Shown piece by piece: positions 1 through 7,253 of a stretch of DNA of 11,896 nucleotides; the stretch's first letter is position 1; each line of letters opens with the position of its first letter. The position numbers and the translations under genes were made by a program. The stretch is from SIG701 sp045123975. Lineage in GTDB: Bacteria; Bacillota; Clostridia; Oscillospirales; CAG-272. The notes under the pieces were generated by a model. It saw only the letters and a list, made by a program, of their open reading frames with translations. It searched no databases and was not told the origin of the DNA. The stretch spans positions 1 through 11,896 of the forward strand of contig JBGVKV010000108.1 of assembly GCA_045123975.1 (NCBI GenBank), written 5' to 3'.

Positions 1-405
1 GCCAACGGCATCGATTACAACCGTATGTTTTTGCTTCTGGCCGTTTTGGAAAAACGACTGGGACTTCGTTTCTCCTCCTGCGACGTGTATCTGAACGTCA
101 TCGGCGGCTTGCGAATCGACGATCCCGGCGCGGACGCGGCGGTGGCGTTGGCGCTGATCTCCAGCATGCGGGACATCGTGATCCCGCCTGATCTGATCGC
201 CATGGGCGAGATCGGCCTGGCCGGCGAGTTCCGTACGATCTCCTGCGCAGACCAGCGGGCGGCCGAGGCAGCACGGCTGGGCTTCACCAAGATCGCTCTG
301 CCCAGACGGTGCATTGACACGAAGATGACCAACGGCGATATGGATCTGATTCCTCTGGGCGGCATTTACGACGCGCTGACTCTGCTGGGGAAGAAAGAGA
401 ATTGA
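1..405 (+). CDS. radA: RadA DNA repair/recombination ATPase, C-terminal part (5' truncated)
   Basis: The reading frame is open from the first base and ends at TGA 403-405, giving 134 codons; the N-terminal zinc finger and RecA-like ATPase core lie outside the window. What is visible is the Lon-protease-like C-terminal domain: the opening ANGIDYNR motif, then LAVLEKRLGL, DVYLNVIGGLRIDDPGAD, AVALALISSMRD, and GEIGLAGEFR, which are the family's usual blocks in the usual order. RadA (Sms) is a cytosolic RecA-like branch-migration ATPase that helps process recombination intermediates; the Lon-like domain is non-proteolytic and contributes to DNA binding and oligomer form. In many Firmicutes radA lies beside clpC and disA; here nothing of that kind follows, and a terminator ends the unit 52 bases after the stop. 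Identity is secure from the motif set even though the ATPase part is not seen. Confidence 0.93.
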   Translation, partial: ANGIDYNRMFLLLAVLEKRLGLRFSSCDVYLNVIGGLRIDDPGADAAVALALISSMRDIVIPPDLIAMGEIGLAGEFRTISCADQRAAEAARLGFTKIALPRRCIDTKMTNGDMDLIPLGGIYDALTLLGKKEN

Positions 406-456
406 ATGAACATAAGAATGCTTTGATCGCACAAACAATTAAGTATGTCATATATT

Positions 457-497
457 GCCGCAGAGAGTGATTCCCTATTGCTCTCTGCGGCTTTGTT
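457..497 (+). terminator. Rho-independent terminator of radA
   Basis: A perfect 11-bp stem (GCCGCAGAGAG, 457-467, with CTCTCTGCGGC, 481-491) encloses a 13-base loop and is followed by TTTGTT. The U-tract is short and interrupted, so termination may be incomplete, but the position right after radA fits an intrinsic terminator. The remaining bases of the 406-606 gap hold the ribosome binding site of the next gene (AGGAG, 595-599); no convincing promoter was found there. Confidence 0.75.
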
Positions 498-606
498 GCC
501 ACTGATTCGATAAATATTATTCGCAGGAAATTTCACAAATCAACTAACCGATCCCTATGCTCCGACACTATATAAGTGAAAGCTTTCAAAACACAGGAGA
601 ACAGCC

Positions 607-2178
607 ATGACCGACAAAAGAGCATCGGAACTTTTGTCCGAGAATCTAAGGGCAATCTACGGCTACGCTTTTTCAAAGCTTTATAACAAAGATAACGTGG
701 ACGACCTTGCATCCGAAATCGTATATGAGATCATTGTTTCGGCACGCAATCTGCAAGACGAGAAAGCTTTCTGGGGCTTTGCTTGGAAAATTGCAGATAA
801 TACACTCCGCCGCTTTATCCGCAAGAGCGAGCTTGCCACGCGAACCGTAGAACTGACGGAAGAGAATATAGGTGTGTACGCCCTCTCCCCGGAGGAAGAA
901 TACACGCAAAAGGAAGCCGAAAGCGAGGAGATCCAAACGCTTCGCCGGGAGCTCTCTCTTTTGAAGAAAACACACCGCGAGGTGTGCGTTGCCTATTACG
1001 TAGATAACAAAAGTTGTTCTCAAATCGCAAAAGAGCAAAACATCAGCGTGGAGATGGTAAAATACCACTTATTCAAAACACGCAAGTTATTAAAGGAGGG
1101 TATCGGTATGACGAGAACACTTGGAGAAAAAAGCTATAATCCCGGAACGTTCCGGCTTGATTTCTGGGGAGATAAAAACAAATATTACGATCTGTTTAAG
1201 CGAAAGTTGCCCGGTTCCATCGTGCTTGCAGCCTATTATGAACCGATGACGGCGGAAGCACTTTCGATGGAACTTGGTGTTTCCATGCCTTATCTGGAAG
1301 AAGAGATTGAAATTCTAGAGGCAGCCGGCACACTGAAAAAGACAGGGGAAAAGTATCAAACAAACATTGTTATCCTTACGGATGCGTATGAAAAAGAGTT
1401 TGTTAAAAACACATCGGCCATTTACACGGACGTTGCCAAATCGGTATTTGATGAAGCACTACGTCTTCTGCCCCGGATTCGGGAACTGAATTTCAGGGGC
1501 AACGATTACGATGACAACAGACTGTTGTTCGGCATATTGAACCTTGCATTTGTAAAAGGCTTTATTTTGGCAAGAAAAAAATCGCCCCTTGGCTCCCCGA
1601 ACCAGCTGCCCCTCGGCTGTCATGGTTGGATCCACGGATATGACAATGATTACGTAAATCATCATTTTCACGGTATTGCGATGGAAACGTGGAACGGAAG
1701 CAAAACAGCCTGGTTCTCCGCAGAGAATTACAAAGCAATCAAGCAGGCACAGATATACGATCACTACGATTTCCGTAACAAAGCAGAAGCAGTATGTGAT
1801 GCAATCTTATGCAAAGATGCAAACAAAGACAATCCAGCACTCCCTTGGTTGATTGAGCACAAATTCATTCTTTGCAAAGATAATAAGCTGTCCGCAAACT
1901 TCCCTGTATTTGACAAGGACGTTTACGGAGAGATCTGTGCCATTCTCGCAGATATCATTGAAAAAGTGTCAGATTGTATGATCGACATATCAAACAAGGC
2001 GGAAAAGCTGCTGGCCGAACATGCCCCCGCCTCCCTCAAAGATCAATGCGGAGATATTGCGAAAATCCATCACCGACTTGATGTTGCTGCTTTCTTGCTG
2101 GAAGAGCTTATCAAAGAAAACAAGTTGATTGTTCCAAGTGAAAAGATACCACTCTGCATGTGGGGCGTAAAAAACTAA
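607..2178 (+). CDS. ECF-like sigma factor fused to winged-helix and unknown C-terminal domain
   Basis: This is a 523-residue protein starting at ATG 607, with AGGAG seven bases upstream. Residues ~14-75 look like sigma-70 region 2, with DDLASEI in the place of the DDLVQE core-binding motif and a WKIADNTLRRFIR segment in the region 2.3-2.4 position. Residues ~113-163 look like region 4, with a helix-turn-helix (CSQIAKEQNISVEMVKYHL). A typical ECF sigma factor would end here. Instead residues ~203-258 form a probable winged helix (MTAEALSMELGVSMPYLEEE then a beta wing ending in TNIVILT). Residues ~259-523 match nothing I recognise; they are mostly helical-looking and contain a Cys/His-rich patch at C338, H339, H343, H352, H353 and H355. 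No membrane segment is seen and no anti-sigma gene is adjacent, so the extra domains may sense a signal or control the sigma part in cis (inference). The gene uses codons such as tandem TTA (1087-1092) that rpoB avoids entirely, and it looks more AT-rich than its neighbours, which hints at transfer or low expression. The sigma-family call is fairly sure; function is unknown. Confidence 0.8.
   Translation: MTDKRASELLSENLRAIYGYAFSKLYNKDNVDDLASEIVYEIIVSARNLQDEKAFWGFAWKIADNTLRRFIRKSELATRTVELTEENIGVYALSPEEEYTQKEAESEEIQTLRRELSLLKKTHREVCVAYYVDNKSCSQIAKEQNISVEMVKYHLFKTRKLLKEGIGMTRTLGEKSYNPGTFRLDFWGDKNKYYDLFKRKLPGSIVLAAYYEPMTAEALSMELGVSMPYLEEEIEILEAAGTLKKTGEKYQTNIVILTDAYEKEFVKNTSAIYTDVAKSVFDEALRLLPRIRELNFRGNDYDDNRLLFGILNLAFVKGFILARKKSPLGSPNQLPLGCHGWIHGYDNDYVNHHFHGIAMETWNGSKTAWFSAENYKAIKQAQIYDHYDFRNKAEAVCDAILCKDANKDNPALPWLIEHKFILCKDNKLSANFPVFDKDVYGEICAILADIIEKVSDCMIDISNKAEKLLAEHAPASLKDQCGDIAKIHHRLDVAAFLLEELIKENKLIVPSEKIPLCMWGVKN
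1092..1110 (+). promoter_or_regulatory. Possible internal ribosome binding site and start codon
   Basis: AAAGGAGGG (1092-1100) lies 8 bases before an in-frame ATG (1108-1110), the codon for M168 of the sigma-like protein. This is a stronger site than the gene's own AGGAG. The ATG falls just after sigma region 4, so initiation here would give a 356-residue product with only the winged-helix and C-terminal domains. The purine run also encodes Lys-Glu-Gly (AAG GAG GGT), so it may be coincidental. Confidence 0.4.
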
Positions 2179-2218
2179 AAGAATCGAAGCCGCAAAGCAA
2201 CCTTTTGCTGTCCATGAA

Positions 2219-2244
2219 AAAGCCTCCGGGAAACCGGAGGCTTT
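2219..2244. terminator. Bidirectional terminator between convergent genes
   Basis: An 11-bp perfect stem, AAAGCCTCCGG (2219-2229) with CCGGAGGCTTT (2234-2244), is closed by a GAAA tetraloop on the plus strand. It is flanked by an A-run on the left and T-rich sequence on the right, so it can end transcripts from both directions. It serves the sigma-like gene (stop at 2178) and the SDR gene on the other strand (stop codon at 2256-2258), which converge on it. Confidence 0.9.
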
Positions 2245-2255
2245 CATTATTTATA

Positions 2256-3017
2256 TCACAGCTTCTTCTGCTGTTTCTGCCAGATGTACATGATCAGCTT
2301 ATGGGGCAGAAGCTTGGTAGCCAGCACCTGGGCACGGATGGAGAATCCGCACACAGACACGTCCTTACCCCGTTTCATATCTTTCAGAGCACGGCGCACC
2401 ACTTCATCGGAATCGAAGAACTTATTATAATATTTGATGGTATCGTCTTTCACTGCGTGGTCGAAGAATTCCGTACGCACCCAGCCGGGGCAAACCGCCA
2501 TCACGCGGATACCGGTTTTCCTAAGTTCCTGATTCAACGCGCGGGAGAAGGAGAGGACAAAAGCCTTGGTGGCGCCATACACGTTGATATAGGGCACAGG
2601 CTGGAAGGCGGACAAAGAGCCCAGCTGATAGATCTCTCCTCCCTTTTTCATATAAGGCAAGGTGGCGTAGGTAACGGCCACCAGCGACTTCACATTCAGA
2701 TCCACCATAGTATCGTAATCCGCCATGGGATAATCCATAAAGGCACCGAAGCGTCCGAAACCGCTTCCGTTGACGAGGACGGCCACGGTGGGATTGCATT
2801 CCGCCAGGGCAGTCTTGTATTCCTCGATGCTCTCCTGCTTGGTCAGATCCAGCGCCAGAATACGTAAGGGCGCACGGACATCCGATGCCAAAGATTCCAG
2901 GCGGTCCCGCCGACGGGCGATGACCCATATTTCATCGTACGCATCCGACGCGTCCAGCTGGCACACAAAATCCCGTCCCATACCGGAGGACGCACCGGTG
3001 ATCACTGCAATTTTCAT
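2256..3017 (-). CDS. Short-chain dehydrogenase/reductase (classical SDR), probably NADP-dependent
   Basis: A 253-residue Rossmann-fold oxidoreductase, the usual length for classical SDRs. The cofactor motif TGASSGMG is at residues 7-14. The pair R35-R36 follows the second beta strand (ARRRDRL), where basic residues favour NADP(H) over NAD(H). The catalytic set is complete: N108, S134, Y147 and K151, the last two in YGATK. The usual NNAG motif is replaced by VNGSG (residues 82-86), a modest deviation. PGWVRTEF (177-184) is the normal segment after the active site. The C-terminus (LLPHKLIMYIWQKQQKKL) is basic and might touch the membrane surface, but no transmembrane helix is clear. The start is supported by AAAGGAGT (3022-3029 on the minus strand) at a good distance. 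Substrate is unknown; it belongs to the broad YqjQ/DltE-like group of uncharacterised SDRs. It is a single-gene unit divergent from rpoB, which implies no functional link by itself. Confidence 0.9.
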   Translation of the reverse strand: MKIAVITGASSGMGRDFVCQLDASDAYDEIWVIARRRDRLESLASDVRAPLRILALDLTKQESIEEYKTALAECNPTVAVLVNGSGFGRFGAFMDYPMADYDTMVDLNVKSLVAVTYATLPYMKKGGEIYQLGSLSAFQPVPYINVYGATKAFVLSFSRALNQELRKTGIRVMAVCPGWVRTEFFDHAVKDDTIKYYNKFFDSDEVVRRALKDMKRGKDVSVCGFSIRAQVLATKLLPHKLIMYIWQKQQKKL

Positions 3018-3056
3018 AATGACTCCTTTGGGTGGTCGATTTTCTTTCCAAACACT

Positions 3057-3084
3057 ATTGTATCACAGCGGCGGATATTTGCAA
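3057..3084 (-). promoter_or_regulatory. Candidate promoter of the SDR gene
   Basis: On the minus strand TTGCAA (3079-3084) and TACAAT (3057-3062) are separated by 16 bases. The -10 box has one mismatch to TATAAT and the -35 box matches four of six. It lies about 40 bases upstream of the SDR start codon, leaving room for the ribosome binding site. This is a consensus match only. Confidence 0.5.
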
Positions 3085-3147
3085 GAGGAAATGCGAATAT
3101 CCCCTTTTTGTTCCGCAAAACACAGAAAACGGCTGCATCTCAGTGGA

Positions 3148-3205
3148 ATTTACAAAATGTTTACAATTAAATATTTTGTAAATATTTATGGTTTATTTTG
3201 TAAAT
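3148..3205. repeat. Cluster of TTTACA/TGTAAA elements upstream of the rpoB promoter
   Basis: The 11-mer ATTTACAAAAT occurs at 3148-3158, and its exact reverse complement ATTTTGTAAAT occurs at 3173-3183 and 3195-3205. A fourth core, TTTACA, is at 3160-3165. The two left cores lie 11 bases apart and the two right copies 22 bases apart, that is one and two helical turns, so all could face the same side of the DNA. The block is very AT-rich and ends about 35 bases before the rpoB -35 box. It could be an operator array, a curved upstream activating element, or both. It is part of the 371-base gene-free stretch 3018-3388, which otherwise holds the SDR promoter, the rpoB promoter and the rpoB leader. 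Confidence 0.6.
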
Positions 3206-3239
3206 TAGGTGAATTTGCTATTGATTTCCGATTTTTTTG

Positions 3240-3268
3240 TTGACTTCGACACGCTTTGGTGATAAAAT
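3240..3268 (+). promoter_or_regulatory. rpoB promoter (sigma-A type)
   Basis: TTGACT (3240-3245) and TAAAAT (3263-3268) are spaced exactly 17 bases, each with one mismatch to consensus. A transcript would begin near 3275, giving a 5' leader of about 115 bases before the rpoB ATG. AT-rich sequence with T-runs directly upstream could act as an UP element. This promoter shows that rpoB-rpoC are transcribed independently of any upstream ribosomal protein genes. Confidence 0.85.
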
Positions 3269-3316
3269 AGTAAACTGCATTAGAATGGTTTATTTCTATA
3301 TTATTTATGTCATTTG

Positions 3317-3362
3317 CCTGTTTTTTGTCCCCTTTCCGCTACTCGGCGGGGCAAAAAACGGG
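3317..3362 (+). promoter_or_regulatory. Long hairpin in the rpoB 5' leader
   Basis: CCTGTTTTTTG-T-CCCC (3317-3332) pairs with GGGGCAAAAAACGGG (3348-3362), giving about 15 bp with one bulged T (3328) and one G-T pair. Within the loop CCG (3336-3338) can pair with CGG (3344-3346). It ends 12 bases before the GGAG ribosome binding site (3375-3378). Loop bases 3340-3344 (TACTC) could pair with GAGTG (3376-3380), which would cover the ribosome binding site as a pseudoknot; that second step is inference. There is no U-tract after the stem, so it is not a terminator on the plus strand. Confidence 0.65.
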
Positions 3363-3388
3363 TATCAACAGAACGGAGTGATATTGGA

Positions 3389-6300
3389 ATGGTAAAGCCC
3401 CAGAAAGTCGGCAAGAACGTCAGAATGAGCTTTTCCAAAATCGACGAAATCCTTGAGATGCCCAATCTGATTGAAGTTCAGAAGAACTCCTATCAGTGGT
3501 TCCTCGAGGAAGGTTTGATGGAAGTGCTGCGGGATGTATCCCCCATCACGGATTATTCCGGAAACCTCTTCATCGATTTTGTGTCTTATTCTCTCGATTC
3601 CAAGCCCAAGTATCCCGTTGAGGAGTGCAAAGAGCGCGACGTAAACTACGCCGCTCCCCTCAAGGTGGAAGTCCGCCTCTCCAACAAGCTGACCGGTGAG
3701 GTCAAGCAGTCCGAAATCTTCATGGGCGATTTCCCGCTCATGACCGAAAGCGGAACCTTCATTATTAATGGTGCCGAGCGTGTCGTTGTTTCTCAGATCG
3801 TTCGCTCCCCCGGCATCTACTACGATCAGCAGATCGACAAAACCGGTAAGCGCATGTTCACCGCCACGGTAATTCCCTATCGCGGCGCCTGGCTGGAGTA
3901 TGAAACGGATTCCAGCGATGTGTTCTACGTTCGCATCGATAAGAACCGCAAGCTCCCCATCACTATGCTGATCCGCGCACTGGGTATCCAGTCCGCTGAC
4001 GAGATCCGTGCCGTATTCGGCGACGAGCCGAAGCTTGTTGCTACTCTCGAGAAGGATGAGTGCGACAACCTGGCACTGGAAAACAAGACCTCCGTTCGCG
4101 ATGAGGCTCTGAAGGAGATCTACAAGAAGCTCCGTCCCGGTGAGCCCGCTATCGTCGAGAGCGCTGAGCTTCTGATCCACAATCTGTTCTTCGATCCCAA
4201 GCGTTACGACTTGGCTCCCGTTGGACGTTACAAGTACGACAAGAAGCTGGCGATCCACTCCCGTATTGCCGGTCACACCCTGTCCCGTCCCGCTGTCAGC
4301 CCCCTGACCGGCGAGATCCTCTTTGAGGCAGGCGCTCTGCTTTCCGCAGAGGACGCACTGGCCATCGAGCATGCAGGTATCAACGAAGCATACCTGAAGC
4401 TGGACGACGGCACCGAGGTAAAGGTATTCGGCAACAACACCATCGAGCCCATCCATCTGTTGGGCTACGATCTCACCGACTGCGGCATCGAGGAAAAGGT
4501 ACGCACCTCCGTACTGCTCGAGATCATGGAAGCAGCCGGCGACGACGTTGAGGAAGTAAAGGCCCAGGTAATGCGCCGCATGACCGAGCTGGTTCCCAAG
4601 CACATCACCGAGGACGATATCCTCGCTTCCATCAACTATCTCCTGTGCCTGTCCCACGACATCGGCACCACCGACGATATCGACCATCTGGGTAACCGCC
4701 GTCTGCGCTGCGTAGGCGAATTGCTCCAGAATCAGTTCCGTATCGGTCTGTCCCGTATGGACAAGATCGTGAAGGAGCGTATGACCGTTCAGGACAACGA
4801 AACGCTGACTCCTCAGACGCTGATCAACATCCGTCCCGTAGTCACCGCCATCCGTGAGTTCTTCGGTTCCTCCCCGCTCTCCCAGTTCATGGACCAGTCC
4901 AACCCTCTGGCTGAGCTGACCCACAAGCGCCGTCTGTCCGCACTGGGTCCCGGCGGTTTGTCCCGTGACCGTGCTTCCTTCGACGTTCGTGACGTACACT
5001 ACACCTACTACGGCCGTATGTGTCCCATCGAGACTCCCGAAGGTCCCAACATCGGTCTGATTTCCTATCTGGCAACCTATGCCCGCATCAACAAGTACGG
5101 CTTCATTGAGGCTCCCTACCGCCGCGTTGACCGCGAGACCGGTGTGGTAACCAACGAGGTTGTCTACATGACTGCGGACGTGGAAGACAAGTATATCGTA
5201 GCACAGGCAAACGAGCCTCTGGATGAGAACAACCGCTTCGTGAACCGCAAGGTTACCGCCCGCGACAAGGCCGAGATCATCGAGATCGAGAACGATCGCG
5301 TGGACTTCATGGACGTTTCTCCCAAGATGGTGGTTTCCGTTGCTACCGCACACATCCCGTTCCTGGAGAACGACGATAACTCCCGTGCACTGATGGGTTC
5401 CAACATGCAGAAGCAGGCTGTACCGCTTCTCACCACCGACTCCCCCATCGTCGGTACCGGTATGGAGCACAAGGCCGCCGTTGACTCCGGCGTTGTGGTT
5501 CTTGCCAAGGAAGACGGCTACGTTGAGGCCGTTTCCGCTGATGAGATCACCCTCCGCTACGACGACGGCCGGAAGGAAGTATACCACCTCCTGAAGTTCA
5601 AGCGCAGCAACCAGGGTATGTGTATGAATCAGCATCCCATCGTGGATGCCGGCGAGCGTGTGGAAAAGGGACAGGTTATTGCCGACGGTCCCGCAACCGA
5701 TCACGGCGAAATCGCCCTCGGTAAGAACGCGCTGATCGGCTTTATGACCTGGGAAGGTTACAACTACGAGGACGCCGTTCTTCTGAACGAGCGTCTGGTA
5801 CGCGATGACGTTTACACTTCTATTCATATTGAAGAATATACCCACGAAGCCCGCGACACCAAGCTCGGACCGGAAGAGATCACCCGCGAAATCCCCAACG
5901 TTGGCGAGGACGCGCTGAAGGATCTGAACGCCGACGGTATCATTAAGAAGGGTACCGAGGTTCGCCCCGGCGATATTCTCGTCGGTAAGGTTACCCCCAA
6001 GGGCGAAACCGAACTGACCGCTGAGGAAAGACTGCTTCGCGCCATCTTCGGCGAGAAGGCACGCGAGGTGCGTGACACCTCCCTCCGTCTGCCCCACGGT
6101 GAGTCCGGTATCGTAATCGACGTAAAGGTATTCTCCCGTGACAACTCCGATGATCTCCCGCCGGGAGTAAATCAGGTAGTCCGCGTATACATCGCACAGA
6201 AGAGAAAGATCTCCGTGGGCGATAAGATGGCGGGCCGTCACGGTAACAAGGGTGTCGTTTCCCGCATCCTGCCTCCCGAGGATATGCCCTTCCTGCCCGA

Positions 6301-7213
6301 CGGTACTCCCCTGGATATCGTTCTGAACCCGCTGGGCGTTCCTTCCCGAATGAACATCGGTCAGGTGCTGGAAGTACACCTCGGTATCGCAGCCAAGAAG
6401 CTGGGCTGGAAGATCATGACCCCCGTATTCGACGGTGCAAACGAGAAGGACATCACGGAATGCATGCGTATGGCAGGCATGGCCCGTCAGGTTCTCCCCG
6501 GTGAGAACACCCAGGGTAAGGACACTTACACCGAGGTGGATCCTGTTACCGGCGAGGAAAAGACCATGATCGTGGACGGTAAGACCGTTCTGTACGACGG
6601 CCGTACCGGTGAGCCCTTCGATAACCCCGTTACCGTTGGTATCATGTATTACCTCAAGCTGCATCACCTGGTTGACGATAAGATCCACGCCCGTTCCACC
6701 GGTCCCTACTCCCTCGTTACTCAGCAGCCTCTGGGCGGTAAAGCTCAGTTCGGCGGCCAGCGTTTCGGTGAGATGGAGGTTTGGGCACTGGAGGCATACG
6801 GCGCCGCTTACACCCTGCAGGAAATCCTCACGGTTAAGAGTGACGATATCACCGGCCGTGTGAAGACCTACGAGGCCATCGTCAAGGGTCAGAACATCCC
6901 GACGCCCGGCGTACCCGAAGCGTTCAAGGTTCTGGTTAAGGAATTGCAGGCATTGTCCCTCGATATCAAGGTTCTGGACGAGAACGGCGACGAGATCGAG
7001 CTCTCCAAGATCGGCGAGGACGATCTGGAAACCCCGAACTACGTTTCCGGCGACAGCGACATCTCCGAGGACGACCTGGGCGAATCCGTTGCGACGGACG
7101 ATCTGTTCGATTCCTTTACCGAGGAAGACGTAGATGACGAGCCCACTGACGAGCAGTTCGAGGCCGCTATGGCCAGCGGACTGGATCTCGATGATCTGGA
7201 CGACGAGTTTTGA
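3389..7213 (+). CDS. rpoB: DNA-directed RNA polymerase subunit beta
   Basis: A 1274-residue beta subunit, half of the RNA polymerase catalytic cleft. I chose ATG 3389: GGAG (3375-3378) lies 10 bases upstream and the protein then begins MVKPQKVGKNVRMSFSKI, in line with Firmicute homologues. A TTG at 3314 extends the frame by 25 codons but falls in the leader hairpin. The rifampicin region is residues 492-519, with D502, H512 and S517 (E. coli D516, H526, S531) in the sensitive state; P496 stands where Gln is usual (E. coli Q510). RMCPIETPEGPNIGL follows (C545). The active-site motif GDKMAGRHGNKG is at 944-955, and the C-terminal clamp segment QPLGGKAQFGGQRFGEMEVW is present. The last 65 residues (1210-1274) carry 28 Asp/Glu and no Lys or Arg. 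Codon choice is extreme: TTA, CTA and TCA appear not to be used, as expected for very high expression. rpoC follows after 40 bases in the same transcript. Confidence 0.99.
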   Translation: MVKPQKVGKNVRMSFSKIDEILEMPNLIEVQKNSYQWFLEEGLMEVLRDVSPITDYSGNLFIDFVSYSLDSKPKYPVEECKERDVNYAAPLKVEVRLSNKLTGEVKQSEIFMGDFPLMTESGTFIINGAERVVVSQIVRSPGIYYDQQIDKTGKRMFTATVIPYRGAWLEYETDSSDVFYVRIDKNRKLPITMLIRALGIQSADEIRAVFGDEPKLVATLEKDECDNLALENKTSVRDEALKEIYKKLRPGEPAIVESAELLIHNLFFDPKRYDLAPVGRYKYDKKLAIHSRIAGHTLSRPAVSPLTGEILFEAGALLSAEDALAIEHAGINEAYLKLDDGTEVKVFGNNTIEPIHLLGYDLTDCGIEEKVRTSVLLEIMEAAGDDVEEVKAQVMRRMTELVPKHITEDDILASINYLLCLSHDIGTTDDIDHLGNRRLRCVGELLQNQFRIGLSRMDKIVKERMTVQDNETLTPQTLINIRPVVTAIREFFGSSPLSQFMDQSNPLAELTHKRRLSALGPGGLSRDRASFDVRDVHYTYYGRMCPIETPEGPNIGLISYLATYARINKYGFIEAPYRRVDRETGVVTNEVVYMTADVEDKYIVAQANEPLDENNRFVNRKVTARDKAEIIEIENDRVDFMDVSPKMVVSVATAHIPFLENDDNSRALMGSNMQKQAVPLLTTDSPIVGTGMEHKAAVDSGVVVLAKEDGYVEAVSADEITLRYDDGRKEVYHLLKFKRSNQGMCMNQHPIVDAGERVEKGQVIADGPATDHGEIALGKNALIGFMTWEGYNYEDAVLLNERLVRDDVYTSIHIEEYTHEARDTKLGPEEITREIPNVGEDALKDLNADGIIKKGTEVRPGDILVGKVTPKGETELTAEERLLRAIFGEKAREVRDTSLRLPHGESGIVIDVKVFSRDNSDDLPPGVNQVVRVYIAQKRKISVGDKMAGRHGNKGVVSRILPPEDMPFLPDGTPLDIVLNPLGVPSRMNIGQVLEVHLGIAAKKLGWKIMTPVFDGANEKDITECMRMAGMARQVLPGENTQGKDTYTEVDPVTGEEKTMIVDGKTVLYDGRTGEPFDNPVTVGIMYYLKLHHLVDDKIHARSTGPYSLVTQQPLGGKAQFGGQRFGEMEVWALEAYGAAYTLQEILTVKSDDITGRVKTYEAIVKGQNIPTPGVPEAFKVLVKELQALSLDIKVLDENGDEIELSKIGEDDLETPNYVSGDSDISEDDLGESVATDDLFDSFTEEDVDDEPTDEQFEAAMASGLDLDDLDDEF

Positions 7214-7253
7214 TCCAATACACGATAACTGAATTAAAGAAGGTATACTGCTG

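Noticed and set aside
406..426. A six-codon reading frame right after radA
   Set aside because: It has no ribosome binding site and is too short to support.
492..576. Candidate promoters for the sigma-like gene (TATTAT 515-520, TATATA 569-574, or an ECF-like GGAAA at 526-530)
   Set aside because: None has a partner box of fair quality at the right spacing. The GGAAA could hint at self-regulation by an ECF sigma factor, but no matching -10 element is clear.
2160..3243. Open frames on the plus strand across the SDR gene (2160-2867, 2770-3243)
   Set aside because: They overlap a complete SDR with all catalytic residues on the other strand, cross the shared terminator or the SDR promoter, and show no family resemblance.
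3314..3388. A TTG start extending rpoB by 25 residues
   Set aside because: The added residues match nothing in the beta family, the codons lie in the leader hairpin, and ATG 3389 has a proper ribosome binding site.
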